A stretch of DNA of 64,000 nt from Thermaurantimonas aggregans (GCF_003851885.1 NZ_BHZE01000002.1:124001-188000); one strand, 5' to 3'. Shown: positions 44,264 through 52,793, counted from the stretch's first letter. The notes: a model not told the origin generated them from the letters alone. A program made the numbers and translations.

Positions 44264-45244
44264 ATGAGACTCATTCAATTCAGAGAAGCCGTAGCCGAAG
44301 CCATGAGTGAGGAAATGCGCCGTGATGAGCGCGTATTTCTCATGGGCGAAGAGGTGGCTGAGTACAATGGAGCATACAAAGCCTCCAAAGGCATGCTCGA
44401 TGAATTTGGGCCAAAACGAGTAATAGATACTCCGATTTCCGAACTTGGCTTTGCCGGCATAGGCGTAGGCGCTGCAATGAATGGCCTGCGACCCATCATC
44501 GAGTTCATGACGTTCAATTTTTCGCTGGTGGCCATTGACCAGATTATAAACAATGCCGCTAAAATTCGCCAGATGTCGGGGGGTCAGTTCAGCATTCCCA
44601 TTGTTTTTAGAGGTCCTACGGGCTCAGCAGGTCAGCTTGCCGCTACACACAGTCAGGCATTTGAGAGCTGGTATGCCAACTGTCCTGGACTCAAAGTGGT
44701 AGTGCCATCTAATCCATACGATGCTAAAGGACTGCTCAAATCAGCCATTCGCGATGATGATCCTGTCATCTTTATGGAGAGTGAACAGATGTATGGCGAC
44801 AAGGGCGAAGTACCTGAAGAAGAATATCTGATCCCAATTGGAAAAGCAGACATCAAACGCCAAGGCTCCGATGTTACTATCGTTTCCTTCGGAAAGATCA
44901 TCAAAGTGGCTTATGCCGCTGCTGATGAATTGGCTAAAGAGGGAATATCGTGTGAAATCATCGACCTACGCACAGTTCGACCGATTGATTACGACTGCGT
45001 AATCAACAGTGTAAAAAAAACAAACCGCCTTGTAATCGTGGAAGAAGCATGGCCTCTAGGCAGCATTGCTACTGAAGTAGCTTTTGCTGTTCAAAGACTT
45101 GCCTTCGACTATCTGGATGCTCCTATTCGTCGCATCACAAGTAAAGATACTCCTATGGCCTATGCGCCAACGTTGGTAGAAGCCTATCTACCTCAGCCAA
45201 GAGATGTAATCAAGGCTGTAAAAGAAATTCTCTATTTAGTTTAG
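44264..45244 (+). CDS. pdhB: Pyruvate dehydrogenase E1 component, beta subunit
   Basis: This 326-residue thiamine-diphosphate enzyme subunit forms the alpha2beta2 E1 that decarboxylates pyruvate. Motifs are VFLMGEEVAEYNGAYKASKGM with the TPP-activating Glu, DTPISELGFAGIGVGAAMNGLRPI, FRGPTGSAGQLAATHSQ and IVEEAWPLGSIATEV. Neighbouring genes are proS and htpG; the alpha subunit (pdhA) and E2 (pdhC) are not in the window, so the complex is encoded at more than one locus. A branched-chain 2-oxoacid dehydrogenase beta subunit is less likely given the sequence pattern. Confidence 0.9.
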   Translation: MRLIQFREAVAEAMSEEMRRDERVFLMGEEVAEYNGAYKASKGMLDEFGPKRVIDTPISELGFAGIGVGAAMNGLRPIIEFMTFNFSLVAIDQIINNAAKIRQMSGGQFSIPIVFRGPTGSAGQLAATHSQAFESWYANCPGLKVVVPSNPYDAKGLLKSAIRDDDPVIFMESEQMYGDKGEVPEEEYLIPIGKADIKRQGSDVTIVSFGKIIKVAYAAADELAKEGISCEIIDLRTVRPIDYDCVINSVKKTNRLVIVEEAWPLGSIATEVAFAVQRLAFDYLDAPIRRITSKDTPMAYAPTLVEAYLPQPRDVIKAVKEILYLV

Positions 45245-45270
45245 TGTAATCATTTCACGCTTAATTCAAG

Positions 45271-45309
45271 TCCCCATCAGAAGATCTTAAACTGATGGGG
45301 ATTTTTTTT
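45271..45309 (+). terminator. Intrinsic terminator of pdhB
   Basis: TCCCCATCAG (45271-45280) and CTGATGGGGA (45292-45301) form a perfect 10-bp stem with an 11-base loop, followed by eight T residues. Confidence 0.92.
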
Positions 45310-45318
45310 CTGTCGCTA

Positions 45319-45362
45319 CTGTCAGATGGCTGACAGAATGTCGTTAGTCGAGTATTTGGCAC
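45319..45362 (+). promoter_or_regulatory. Palindrome and TTGGCAC element upstream of htpG
   Basis: A perfect inverted repeat CTGTCAG-ATGG-CTGACAG (45319-45336) is followed by AATGTC and then TTTGGCAC at 45355-45362, about 47 bases before the htpG ATG. No TAnnTTTG box lies between it and the gene. TGGCAC resembles a sigma-54 -24 element, but the GC expected at -12 is GA here. The arrangement suggests a stress-control site for the chaperone gene. Confidence 0.5.
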
Positions 45363-45408
45363 TTTATTCGACAAACATTAGGCATTCGAAAAATCAAAAA
45401 AAATCCGT

Positions 45409-47301
45409 ATGAGTACAACCGGTAGAATAAGTGTAACAGCCGAAAACATCTTCCCGATTATCAAAAAATTCCTCTATTCTGATCACGAAATCTTTCTACG
45501 AGAATTAATATCTAACGCCGTTGATGCTACTACTAAACTCAAAACCCTTGCTTCCATTGGCGAATTCAAGGGAGAACTAGGCGACTTAACCATCCAGGTG
45601 AAAATCGACTCAAACAAAAAGACCATTACCATTTCAGACCGCGGGGTGGGCATGACAGCCGACGAAATCCGCCGGTACATCAACGAAGTTGCCTTCTCTG
45701 GAGCTGAAGAGTTTGTAAATAAATACAAAGACAAAGCCGGTGATGCCGGTATTATTGGCCATTTCGGTCTGGGTTTCTACTCAGCGTTTATGGTGGCTGA
45801 TAAGGTTGAAATCTACACGAAGTCGTGGACCCAAAGTCCTGAAGAAGAAGGTACCCACTGGGAGTGTACCGGTTCACCCGATTTCGTAATGAAACCAACT
45901 CCACGTACCGATCGCGGTACAGACATCGTACTTCACATTTCCGATGATAGTACAGAGTTTCTTGAAGATTATCGCATCCGCGATTTGTTGAAGAAATACT
46001 GCCGTTTCTTGCCCGTTCCTATTCAGTTTGGCACTAAAGAAATTACCGAAAAGGACGAAAAGGGCAAAGAGGTCAAAAAGACCGTTCCCGACATAGTAAA
46101 CAACCCCAATCCTGCCTGGATTAAAAAACCGGCCGACCTTACCCATGAGGATTACATGGCCTTCTACCGCGAGTTGTACCCTCTCACCTTCGAAGAGCCT
46201 CTCTTTTACATCCATCTGAACGTCGATTACCCCTTCAATCTCACCGGAATTTTATACTTCCCGCGGATTAAGCCGATGATGGAGCCTACTCGCAACAAAA
46301 TTCAGCTCTATCAAAATCAGGTGTTTGTCACCGATTCGCTCGAAGGGGTAGTGCCTGAGTTTCTCACCCTTTTACACGGTGTAATCGACAGCCGCGACAT
46401 TCCCCTTAACGTTTCGCGCTCATACCTGCAGAGCGATGCCAACGTTAAAAAGATCAGCGCGCACATTACCAAAAAAGTAGCTGACAAGCTCGAAGAAATG
46501 TTTAAAAACAATCGCGCTGACTTCGAGCAAAAGTGGAACGACGTGAAGATCTTCATTGAATACGGCATGCTCTCAGAAGAGAAATTCTATGAGCGCGCGC
46601 GCAAATTTGCCCTTTTCCCAACGACTGAAGGCAAGTATTACACCCTCGACGAGCTGCGTAAGAATTTGATGGATATTCATACCGATAAGGATGGTCAGCT
46701 CGTGCTGCTCTACACTTCTGATAAGGAGGCTCAGCACTCATACATCCAAAAAGCTAACAACGCCGGCTATACAGTTCTCGTGCTCGATAGTCCTCTTACT
46801 TCGCACCTAATCAATCGCCTGGAGTACAGCCAAGACGAGAAGCTGCGTTTTGCCCGGGTCGATGCCGGTCCACTTGATCAACTCATCCCTAAAAAAGACT
46901 CGGCTAAGCTATCCATACTTTCACAGAAGCAAAAAGACGATCTGCGCGATATTGTAGCTAAGGCGGTAGATAAGGAGAAATTCTCCGTGCGTGTAGAAGA
47001 CCTTTCTTCTTCCGACGAACCCATAATTATTACTCAACCCGAGTTTATGCGCCGAATGAAGGAGATGAACATGATGAGCGGGGGTTTTTATGGCTCTGGA
47101 AACTTACCTGAGAGTTACGATCTGATCGTCAACGCCAATCACCCCATTGCACAGCGCATACTCGATACTACCGATACTGATAAGCGACAGCAACTCATAC
47201 AGCACTGTACTGAGCTGGCCATGTTGCATCAGAATCTGCTCAAAGGCGAAGCTCTTTCAAACTTCATTCACCGCAGCATTCAGATGCTGAGCCAGCAATA
47301 G
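45409..47301 (+). CDS. htpG: Molecular chaperone HtpG (Hsp90)
   Basis: This 630-residue cytoplasmic ATP-dependent chaperone has an N-terminal GHKL ATPase: ELISNAVDATTKLKTLA with the catalytic Glu and Asn, SDRGVGMTADEIRRYIN, and HFGLGFYSAFMVADKVEI. A middle domain (LTGILYFPRIKP, NQVFVTDSLEGVVPEFL, DIPLNVSRSYLQ with the catalytic-loop Arg) and a C-terminal dimerisation domain follow. The length is normal. It is a single-gene unit flanked by strong terminators, with a likely stress-type control region upstream. Confidence 0.97.
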   Translation: MSTTGRISVTAENIFPIIKKFLYSDHEIFLRELISNAVDATTKLKTLASIGEFKGELGDLTIQVKIDSNKKTITISDRGVGMTADEIRRYINEVAFSGAEEFVNKYKDKAGDAGIIGHFGLGFYSAFMVADKVEIYTKSWTQSPEEEGTHWECTGSPDFVMKPTPRTDRGTDIVLHISDDSTEFLEDYRIRDLLKKYCRFLPVPIQFGTKEITEKDEKGKEVKKTVPDIVNNPNPAWIKKPADLTHEDYMAFYRELYPLTFEEPLFYIHLNVDYPFNLTGILYFPRIKPMMEPTRNKIQLYQNQVFVTDSLEGVVPEFLTLLHGVIDSRDIPLNVSRSYLQSDANVKKISAHITKKVADKLEEMFKNNRADFEQKWNDVKIFIEYGMLSEEKFYERARKFALFPTTEGKYYTLDELRKNLMDIHTDKDGQLVLLYTSDKEAQHSYIQKANNAGYTVLVLDSPLTSHLINRLEYSQDEKLRFARVDAGPLDQLIPKKDSAKLSILSQKQKDDLRDIVAKAVDKEKFSVRVEDLSSSDEPIIITQPEFMRRMKEMNMMSGGFYGSGNLPESYDLIVNANHPIAQRILDTTDTDKRQQLIQHCTELAMLHQNLLKGEALSNFIHRSIQMLSQQ

Positions 47302-47324
47302 TTCTTTTTCGACTAAAAAACGCC

Positions 47325-47374
47325 AATCCCTTTAGCAGATAAACGGCTGAAGGGATTTTTTTTTTTTTTTTTTT
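47325..47374 (+). terminator. Terminator of htpG with an unusually long T-run
   Basis: AATCCCTTTAGC (47325-47336) pairs with GGCTGAAGGGATT (47345-47357, one mismatch). It runs directly into about 20 consecutive T residues. Confidence 0.9.
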
Positions 47375-47431
47375 ATTTTAGAACCACCATTACCCTCTAC
47401 ATAATTGCATCTAAATTCATACAAATCTGGA

Positions 47432-47439
47432 TACCTTTG
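47432..47439 (+). promoter_or_regulatory. -7 promoter box of manC
   Basis: TACCTTTG matches TAnnTTTG and lies 21 bases before the ATG at 47461. A TTG at 47405-47407 is a possible -33 element (24-base gap). The box overlaps an in-frame TTG at 47437, which is therefore not the start. Confidence 0.6.
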
Positions 47440-47460
47440 CCACTAACAGAATTTGAATTG

Positions 47461-48546
47461 ATGAATCCAAACTTTTATGCAGTTATACTCGCTGGAGGTG
47501 TAGGATCACGTTTTTGGCCTGCCAGCACGCAAGCTCACCCAAAACAATTTCACGACATCCTTGGCACAGGCAGTACACTCATCCAGCAAACCTATCAACG
47601 CATAGCCCACATTTGCCCTCCTGAAAACATCCTGATCTCCACCAGCGAAGAATATATTGATGAAGTAAAACAGCAACTGCCCGATATACCTGAAAACAAC
47701 ATCATGGCTGAGCCGGCTCGACGAAACACTGCGCCTGCTATTGCTTACGCCGTTTATAAAATCTACGCTAAAAACCCCAATGCATCTGTTTTAATCTGTC
47801 CGAGTGATCATCTTATTCTGAAAGAATCCGAATTTCACCGCATCGCCACACTCGGTCTCACCCTTTCGCAAACTAACAATGTGCTTTTTACCCTCGGCAT
47901 CAAACCCACCCGCCCCGATACCGGATACGGCTACATACAGTATCTACCAGGTCCATCCCTTCACCCTGAAACCCGAAAAGTAAAAACCTTCACTGAAAAA
48001 CCTAATCTCGAGCTCGCTAAAATGTTTCTCGAGAGCGGTGATTTCCTATGGAACGCCGGAATCTTCATCTGGTCTGTTCAATCTTGCCGACGTGCATTTG
48101 AAATGTACCTCCCTGAAATCCACCAAACTTTCGAGCGCGGCCTTCCGCTTTTTAATACCGACCAGGAAAAAGCTTACATTCAAAAAGTCTATCCCTCTTG
48201 CGAGAATCAAAGTGTAGATTATGGCATTATGGAGAAAGCCGACAACGTGCACGTCATTCCAGCCGACTTTGGGTGGAGCGACCTAGGCACTTGGGGCTCT
48301 CTCTACGAACACTTGAAATGGGACGAACACGGTAACGCCAAAGTGGGCACACATATACTCAGCTTCGACTCACGCTCAAACATCATTCGCATTGAAGGCG
48401 ATAAGGTGGCCGTGATCGACGGACTGGAGAATTACATCATCGTTGATACTCCACATGCTCTGCTCATCTGCCGACGCGAAAACGAGCAGCTCATTAAAAA
48501 CTTTGTAAACGAAGTCAAAATCCGAGCAGGCGAACGATTCGTTTAA
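47461..48546 (+). CDS. manC: Mannose-1-phosphate guanylyltransferase
   Basis: The 361-residue nucleotidyltransferase makes GDP-mannose from mannose-1-phosphate and GTP for surface glycans. The GTP-binding signature VILAGGVGSRFWPAS is followed by QFHDILGTGSTLIQQTYQRI and NTAPAIAYAVYKIY, the sugar-binding FTEKPNLELAKMFLESGDFLWNAGIFIW and DFGWSDLGTWGSLYEHL. There is no C-terminal phosphomannose-isomerase domain, so it is the short, monofunctional form. It stands alone, with its own promoter box; other polysaccharide genes in the window lie 10 kb away on the other strand. Confidence 0.93.
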   Translation: MNPNFYAVILAGGVGSRFWPASTQAHPKQFHDILGTGSTLIQQTYQRIAHICPPENILISTSEEYIDEVKQQLPDIPENNIMAEPARRNTAPAIAYAVYKIYAKNPNASVLICPSDHLILKESEFHRIATLGLTLSQTNNVLFTLGIKPTRPDTGYGYIQYLPGPSLHPETRKVKTFTEKPNLELAKMFLESGDFLWNAGIFIWSVQSCRRAFEMYLPEIHQTFERGLPLFNTDQEKAYIQKVYPSCENQSVDYGIMEKADNVHVIPADFGWSDLGTWGSLYEHLKWDEHGNAKVGTHILSFDSRSNIIRIEGDKVAVIDGLENYIIVDTPHALLICRRENEQLIKNFVNEVKIRAGERFV

Positions 48547-48868
48547 AAATTTTTGTTACCCTCTAAGTCAGTGTATACAGAATAGCTTTTTTACCGTACA
48601 TCTTACACGGTAACGGCTATTAGCAGATTTTCAAAACTTTAACTAAAACTAAAAATTTTTTCTACGTCAATCTGCGAGTTCTGTTGGAATTTTGGGTTAA
48701 GGGTAAAAGGTATGTCTATGTCGCTGCTTAAAAAATGTTGAACGTTTTAGGATTTAACAAATTTGAAGAAAATGCACCTTTTAAGTGATTTGAAATAAAA
48801 AACCGCTGAAATGAGTGATTGTACACTCATCGCAGCGGTCTTTATTCAAAAAACCTTACTTGAGAGAA
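48547..48868. other. Non-coding gap with a repeat fragment
   Basis: The gap lies between the convergent manC and DUF2911 genes. At 48633-48653 it has an AAAACTTTAAC-TAAAACTAAA stretch also found, slightly longer, at 7288-7313. A degenerate CGTCAATCTGCGAG follows near 48665. The terminator of the leftward gene occupies 48801-48840. No gene is seen. Confidence 0.6.
48801..48840 (-). terminator. Terminator of the DUF2911 gene
   Basis: A two-part hairpin: outer arms ACCGCTG (about 48802-48808) and CAGCGGT (48833-48839), inner arms ATGAGTG and CACTCAT. On the minus strand a T-rich tail (TTTTTTATTT) follows. It lies 29 bases past the stop at 48869. Confidence 0.85.
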
Positions 48869-49765
48869 TTACTTCTTTTTCTTACCTGTTTTGGTGTTTA
48901 TACCGGCTTTTTCACGCCATTCATTCAATGAATTCTGAATCATATCCGCATATCCAAAGGGACGACCTGCTGCCTTAGCCTGCTCATTGCCCATCTTTAG
49001 GGCTGTATTACCGGCATTAACAGCCTCAGCGAAGTTGCCTCTCCGAGCTAAGATTTCGCCTTTAAGATAGTGGCTGTACCAGTTGTCAGGGTTTAACTCA
49101 ATCGAGCGGTTGATGTATTCAAGGGCGCGGTCCATGTGAATATTCTTAGTCAAAAAGTATTGAGCCGAATTTCTGAAAACACGCCAGTCGCGTTGGTTTT
49201 CCTTTATTGCTCGCTCGATGTTTGCCATTGCCATTTTATCTACCTCTACATCGATGTTTACAGGCACTTTTACATTTTCCCAAGCGAGTGTTAGGGTAGC
49301 TCCATTGTCGCGAAGAGCATCGATTGAGATGGTAAAAGTTTCATTACCGTCGCCTTCTAAAATGAAAGGCACGACGTCAACTCGCAATACGTCTTTCTTT
49401 TGGTCATAGCCATCCGCACCCCACAGAGTGGTATCAGAGTTGAAAATCACCGTCCACCGATCTTCACGGGGTATGGTCAACAGTCCGTATTTGCCAGCAG
49501 GAAGTTTCTGTCCTTCCACAAGGGCTTCTGTACTAAATGAAATGAGCGTGATTCGGTTAGCACCAGTACGCCAGATTTGGCTGTAAGGCACCAATTCTCC
49601 AAAAATTTTACGACCCCGGGCACTCGGGCGTGAGTAGTCAATTGTAATATCCGTGAGCCCAACGCGCTGCTGAACTACAGCCTTGGGACTTGGCTGGGGC
49701 AGCTCTTGGGCAACCGAGAAAATTGACAAAATAGTAGTGGCAATAATCCAATTGAGGTGTTTCAT
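48869..49765 (-). CDS. DUF2911 and TPR-containing exported protein
   Basis: This 298-residue protein has a signal peptide (WIIATTILSIFSVAQ) and a DUF2911 domain (VGLTDITIDYSRPSARGRKIFGELVPYSQIWRTGANRITLISFS...GKYGLLTIPREDRWTVIFN). A TPR-like C-terminal half follows (DRALEYINRSIELNPDNWYSHYLKGEILARRGNFAEAVNAG), and the tail is Lys-rich. DUF2911 proteins are widespread in Bacteroidota and predicted periplasmic; no biochemical role is known to me. It is a single-gene unit with a TACTTTG box about 15 bases upstream on its strand and a terminator downstream. Confidence 0.9.
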   Translation of the reverse strand: MKHLNWIIATTILSIFSVAQELPQPSPKAVVQQRVGLTDITIDYSRPSARGRKIFGELVPYSQIWRTGANRITLISFSTEALVEGQKLPAGKYGLLTIPREDRWTVIFNSDTTLWGADGYDQKKDVLRVDVVPFILEGDGNETFTISIDALRDNGATLTLAWENVKVPVNIDVEVDKMAMANIERAIKENQRDWRVFRNSAQYFLTKNIHMDRALEYINRSIELNPDNWYSHYLKGEILARRGNFAEAVNAGNTALKMGNEQAKAAGRPFGYADMIQNSLNEWREKAGINTKTGKKKK

Positions 49766-49892
49766 CTTTTTTCCTTTTTTGGCAAAGTAACTTATGAAAA
49801 GCTAAAGAGTTTGCTAAAGAATAGAGATTGTTATTAAAATACATTGAAAATATCAGAACGAAATCTTTACACCGTCGTAACAGCTGAAGGAG

Positions 49893-49900
49893 TAAGTTTG
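49893..49900 (+). promoter_or_regulatory. -7 promoter box of lgt
   Basis: TAAGTTTG matches TAnnTTTG, 24 bases before the ATG at 49925. It lies inside a longer in-frame extension starting at TTG 49844, which argues that the extension is not translated. Confidence 0.55.
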
Positions 49901-49924
49901 CAGATGTTTTTCCAACTGTGCTGT

Positions 49925-51001
49925 ATGAATTTTCACGTTATCACATGGGATGTGTCGAGGGTACTGCTCGACCTTGGCATTATTGAGATTCGGTACTATA
50001 GTCTGCTCTTCGCGTTTGGCTTTGTGCTCGGTTATTTCATTATGAAGCGCATCTTCAAAGAAGAGAACGTTCCTCTGGAACAGCTTGATACTCTTCTCAC
50101 CTACGTAGTGATTGCTACCATCATTGGTGCTCGCTTGGGTCACGTGTTTTTTTACCAGTGGGATTATTACAGCCAGCATCCCGAAGAGATCTTAATGGTA
50201 TGGGAGGGTGGATTGGCAAGTCATGGAGCCGCTATTGCCATCATCATGGCTTTGATTATTTTCTCAAAAAAAGTTTCCAAGCGTTCTTTCTTTTGGATCA
50301 TCGACCGCGTAGTGATTACAGTGGCTCTGGGCGGTAGTTTTATCAGACTGGGCAATTTGATGAACTCTGAGATCTATGGAAGTCCTTCAAACAGTGAGTC
50401 AGCCTTTGTGTACGTGAGTCCGGTGCGCGACATCTTCGAGCGATTTTTTGGTAATGAGGTGCAGGAAATCACTTTTAAAAAGACAGACGAAGTCGTAAAA
50501 ACCGATTCGCTGAACATGCCCGTTTATGAGGTGAAGATGAAAATTGATCCGCGCGTGGATGGTGCACAAGTGGCCTCGCTAGTGAGCAATCGACTCTTAC
50601 CGTATTTGAAGATGATCGATGCTGACGATCAGAATTTGGTGCCGAGTACCGACGGTTCTCCCGAGGTGATTCAGGAGGCAAACAGCACTTTTGTAAAGTT
50701 TCGACTACTGGCCATACCACGCATTCCCAGCCAAATCATTGAAGCAGTGGCGTATTTTCTGATTTTTTTAATTCTTTGGGGACTGTTTTTCTACACGAAG
50801 TTCAGGTATCAAGAGGGATTTTTATTCGGAGCCTTTTTGGTTTTGGTGTTTGGATTTCGGTTTGTAGTCGAATTTTTCAAGGCCAATCAAGTGGCTTTTG
50901 AAGACAATTTAGCTCTCAACATGGGACAATTTCTCAGCATTCCACTGGTGATCGCTGGATTAGCTTCAATTGTGTATTCTTTTGTGAAAAAGAAGGCGTA
51001 A
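49925..51001 (+). CDS. lgt: Prolipoprotein diacylglyceryl transferase
   Basis: This 358-residue inner-membrane enzyme moves diacylglycerol from phosphatidylglycerol to the lipobox cysteine of prelipoproteins. Family segments are IRYYSLLFAFGFVLGYFIMKR, ARLGHVFFYQWDYYSQHPEEILMVWEGGLASHGA with the essential His, RLGNLMNSEIYG (signature, with Arg) and FRFVVEFFKANQVAFE. It is longer than E. coli Lgt because of a periplasmic insert of about 100 residues after the signature, as in other Bacteroidota. The many lipoproteins in this window depend on this enzyme. It heads lgt-DUF192-BtuF-like-FKBP, spaced by 3-4 bases or overlapping. Confidence 0.94.
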   Translation: MNFHVITWDVSRVLLDLGIIEIRYYSLLFAFGFVLGYFIMKRIFKEENVPLEQLDTLLTYVVIATIIGARLGHVFFYQWDYYSQHPEEILMVWEGGLASHGAAIAIIMALIIFSKKVSKRSFFWIIDRVVITVALGGSFIRLGNLMNSEIYGSPSNSESAFVYVSPVRDIFERFFGNEVQEITFKKTDEVVKTDSLNMPVYEVKMKIDPRVDGAQVASLVSNRLLPYLKMIDADDQNLVPSTDGSPEVIQEANSTFVKFRLLAIPRIPSQIIEAVAYFLIFLILWGLFFYTKFRYQEGFLFGAFLVLVFGFRFVVEFFKANQVAFEDNLALNMGQFLSIPLVIAGLASIVYSFVKKKA

Positions 51002-51005
51002 AAAC

Positions 51006-51512
51006 ATGGTATATCGACTCATTGCAATTGCAGTACTGCTGGCGGCTCTTGCTACATCGTGCACATGCGATAACGACACAAAAACCGTAGACTCAATGAG
51101 TACTTCATACGAACCAAAGTTCAGAGAAGATGGACAGCTGTGGTTTCTCGATGAAAGCGGTGTGGATACCAACCTCCGCATCACCATCGAGGTGGCTATG
51201 ACAGATGAGGAAATTCAGTACGGCATGATGTATCGAAAATCGATGGATGAAATGAATGGAATGCTCTTTCTGATGAAAAACGAGCGCCCACAGTCTTTCT
51301 GGATGAAAAATACCTACATACCGCTCGATATTATTTATATCAACTCTCAACTGCGCATCGTAAGCATTCAGAAAAATGCGGAGCCACTGAGTGAGACTTC
51401 GCTTCCGAGCTTTGAGCCGGCACTGTATGTGCTTGAAGTGAACGGCGGTTTTTGTGACCGACACAATGTAAAGGTGGGCGACAAAGTGTATTTCGAGCAC
51501 CGGAGGCAATAG
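51006..51512 (+). CDS. DUF192 domain lipoprotein
   Basis: The 168-residue protein has a signal peptide with lipobox-like LAALATSCTC. A DUF192 domain follows (ITIEVAMTDEEIQYGMMYRKSMDEMNGMLFLM, QSFWMKNTYIPLDIIYINSQLRIVSIQKNAEPLSE, VLEVNGGFCDRHNVKVGDKVYF). DUF192 proteins are small extracytoplasmic beta proteins of unknown function, found in bacteria and archaea. It is 4 bases after lgt and 3 bases before the BtuF-like gene, so it belongs to that operon. Confidence 0.9.
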   Translation: MVYRLIAIAVLLAALATSCTCDNDTKTVDSMSTSYEPKFREDGQLWFLDESGVDTNLRITIEVAMTDEEIQYGMMYRKSMDEMNGMLFLMKNERPQSFWMKNTYIPLDIIYINSQLRIVSIQKNAEPLSETSLPSFEPALYVLEVNGGFCDRHNVKVGDKVYFEHRRQ

Positions 51513-51515
51513 CAC

Positions 51516-52250
51516 ATGCGTGTAGTAAGTTTAGTGCCATCGTTGACCGAACTCCTTTACCACCTTGGGGTTGATGTGGTAGGTATTACGAAATTTTGTG
51601 TCCACCCAGAGGAGTGGTATAGAACCAAGCCACGTGTAGGTGGTACGAAAAATCCAGATATCAATCGCATCAAAGAGCTAAAACCTGATCTAATCCTTGC
51701 CAATAAAGAAGAGAATCGAAAGGAAGATGTAGAGCAGCTCAGGCAATTTAGCCAGGTGCTTGTGACGAACATTACCACTATTAATGATGCATTGGAAGCT
51801 ATTAGGCTCATTGGCCGGGTGTGTAATGTAGTACAAGCTGCAGAAAAACTAGTACACAGCATCATAGAGCTTTGGAAACCACTACAAGGAAGCGCCGATG
51901 GTGCCAGAGTGCTTTACTTGATTTGGCGAAAACCTTATATGGCAGCTGGTACCGACACTTACATACATCACGTTTTGCAGCATCTGGGGTTTTCAAATGC
52001 AGTTAATCAAAGTAGATATCCTGTGGTAGATGAGAAGTCAATTCGATTGATGAATCCGGAATTGATTTTTCTTTCGTCAGAGCCTTATCCGTTCCGAGAA
52101 AAACACTTAGCTGAGTTTCAGGGAATGGCGCCTACGGCACATGTGCGCCTGGTAGATGGTGAAGCATTTAGCTGGTATGGATACAGAATGATTCCGGCGG
52201 CTTCGTATTTTTACCTGTTGATCCATGACATTAACGAGATGAAAAGATGA
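51516..52250 (+). CDS. Cytoplasmic-looking BtuF-like (helical backbone metal receptor) protein
   Basis: The 244-residue protein matches class III periplasmic binding proteins for cobalamin or iron chelates: RVVSLVPSLTELLYHLGV at the N-terminus, VGGTKNPDINRIKELKPDLILANKEENRKEDV, YLIWRKPYMAAGTDTYIHHVLQHLGFSNA and LIFLSSEPYPFREKHLAEFQ. It lacks any signal peptide or lipobox: the first domain strand starts at residue 2. No permease or ATPase is linked. It could be a cytoplasmic ligand-binding protein rather than a transporter component. Its stop overlaps the ATG of the FKBP gene by four bases. Confidence 0.82.
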   Translation: MRVVSLVPSLTELLYHLGVDVVGITKFCVHPEEWYRTKPRVGGTKNPDINRIKELKPDLILANKEENRKEDVEQLRQFSQVLVTNITTINDALEAIRLIGRVCNVVQAAEKLVHSIIELWKPLQGSADGARVLYLIWRKPYMAAGTDTYIHHVLQHLGFSNAVNQSRYPVVDEKSIRLMNPELIFLSSEPYPFREKHLAEFQGMAPTAHVRLVDGEAFSWYGYRMIPAASYFYLLIHDINEMKR

Positions 52251-52705
52251 ATTTATACAAAAGGTTTTTTGTGCTTTTAATGGGTCTTGTGTTCTTAACT
52301 ATGGGCTGTAGCAAGACAGACGACCAGGACCAGAAAGACGATGAGTTGATTCGTAATTACCTGGCGCAGAATGGCCTGGAAGCTATTCGTACGAATAGTG
52401 GACTGTATTATCTGATAACCGAGCAGGGAACTGGGACATTTCCGACCATTGACAGTCGCGTGCGCGTTGTGTACAAGGGCTATCTGCTCGATGGTACTGT
52501 GTTTGACGAAACGGATCCAGCTGGACTTGAGTTTGACTTGCGAGGAGTAATTGCAGGGTGGCAAGAGGGCCTCACTTACTTCAGAGAAGGGGGTAGGGGA
52601 AAACTTTTTATACCGTCGAAGTTGGGATATGGCAAACAGTCGGTAGGGAATATTCCGCCAAACAGTGTGCTGATTTTTGATATCTATCTCTTGAAGGTAC
52701 GCTAA
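52247..52705 (+). CDS. FKBP-type peptidyl-prolyl isomerase lipoprotein
   Basis: The 152-residue protein begins with a lipoprotein signal (FVLLMGLVFLTMGC) and, after a short linker, has one FKBP domain (GLYYLITEQGTGTFPTIDSRVRVVYKGYLLDGTVFDETD, VIAGWQEGLTYFREGGRGKLFIPSKLGYG, IPPNSVLIFDIYLLKV). Aromatic pocket residues are present, and it probably helps fold exported proteins. It overlaps the preceding gene (ATGA) and closes the lgt operon. No clear terminator hairpin was identified after it. Confidence 0.92.
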   Translation: MNLYKRFFVLLMGLVFLTMGCSKTDDQDQKDDELIRNYLAQNGLEAIRTNSGLYYLITEQGTGTFPTIDSRVRVVYKGYLLDGTVFDETDPAGLEFDLRGVIAGWQEGLTYFREGGRGKLFIPSKLGYGKQSVGNIPPNSVLIFDIYLLKVR

Positions 52706-52793
52706 TAGTGGATAGTATTCCTTTTAAAATTTTTTTCTGATAAATTGAGGTAATTAGTCTATTAAGCTGAAGCCGGGCTTTTGCGTTTTCACA

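Noticed and set aside
45355-45371. A canonical sigma-54 promoter for htpG
   Set aside because: The -24-like TGGCAC is present, but the bases at the expected -12 GC position are GA, so it does not satisfy the GG-N10-GC rule.
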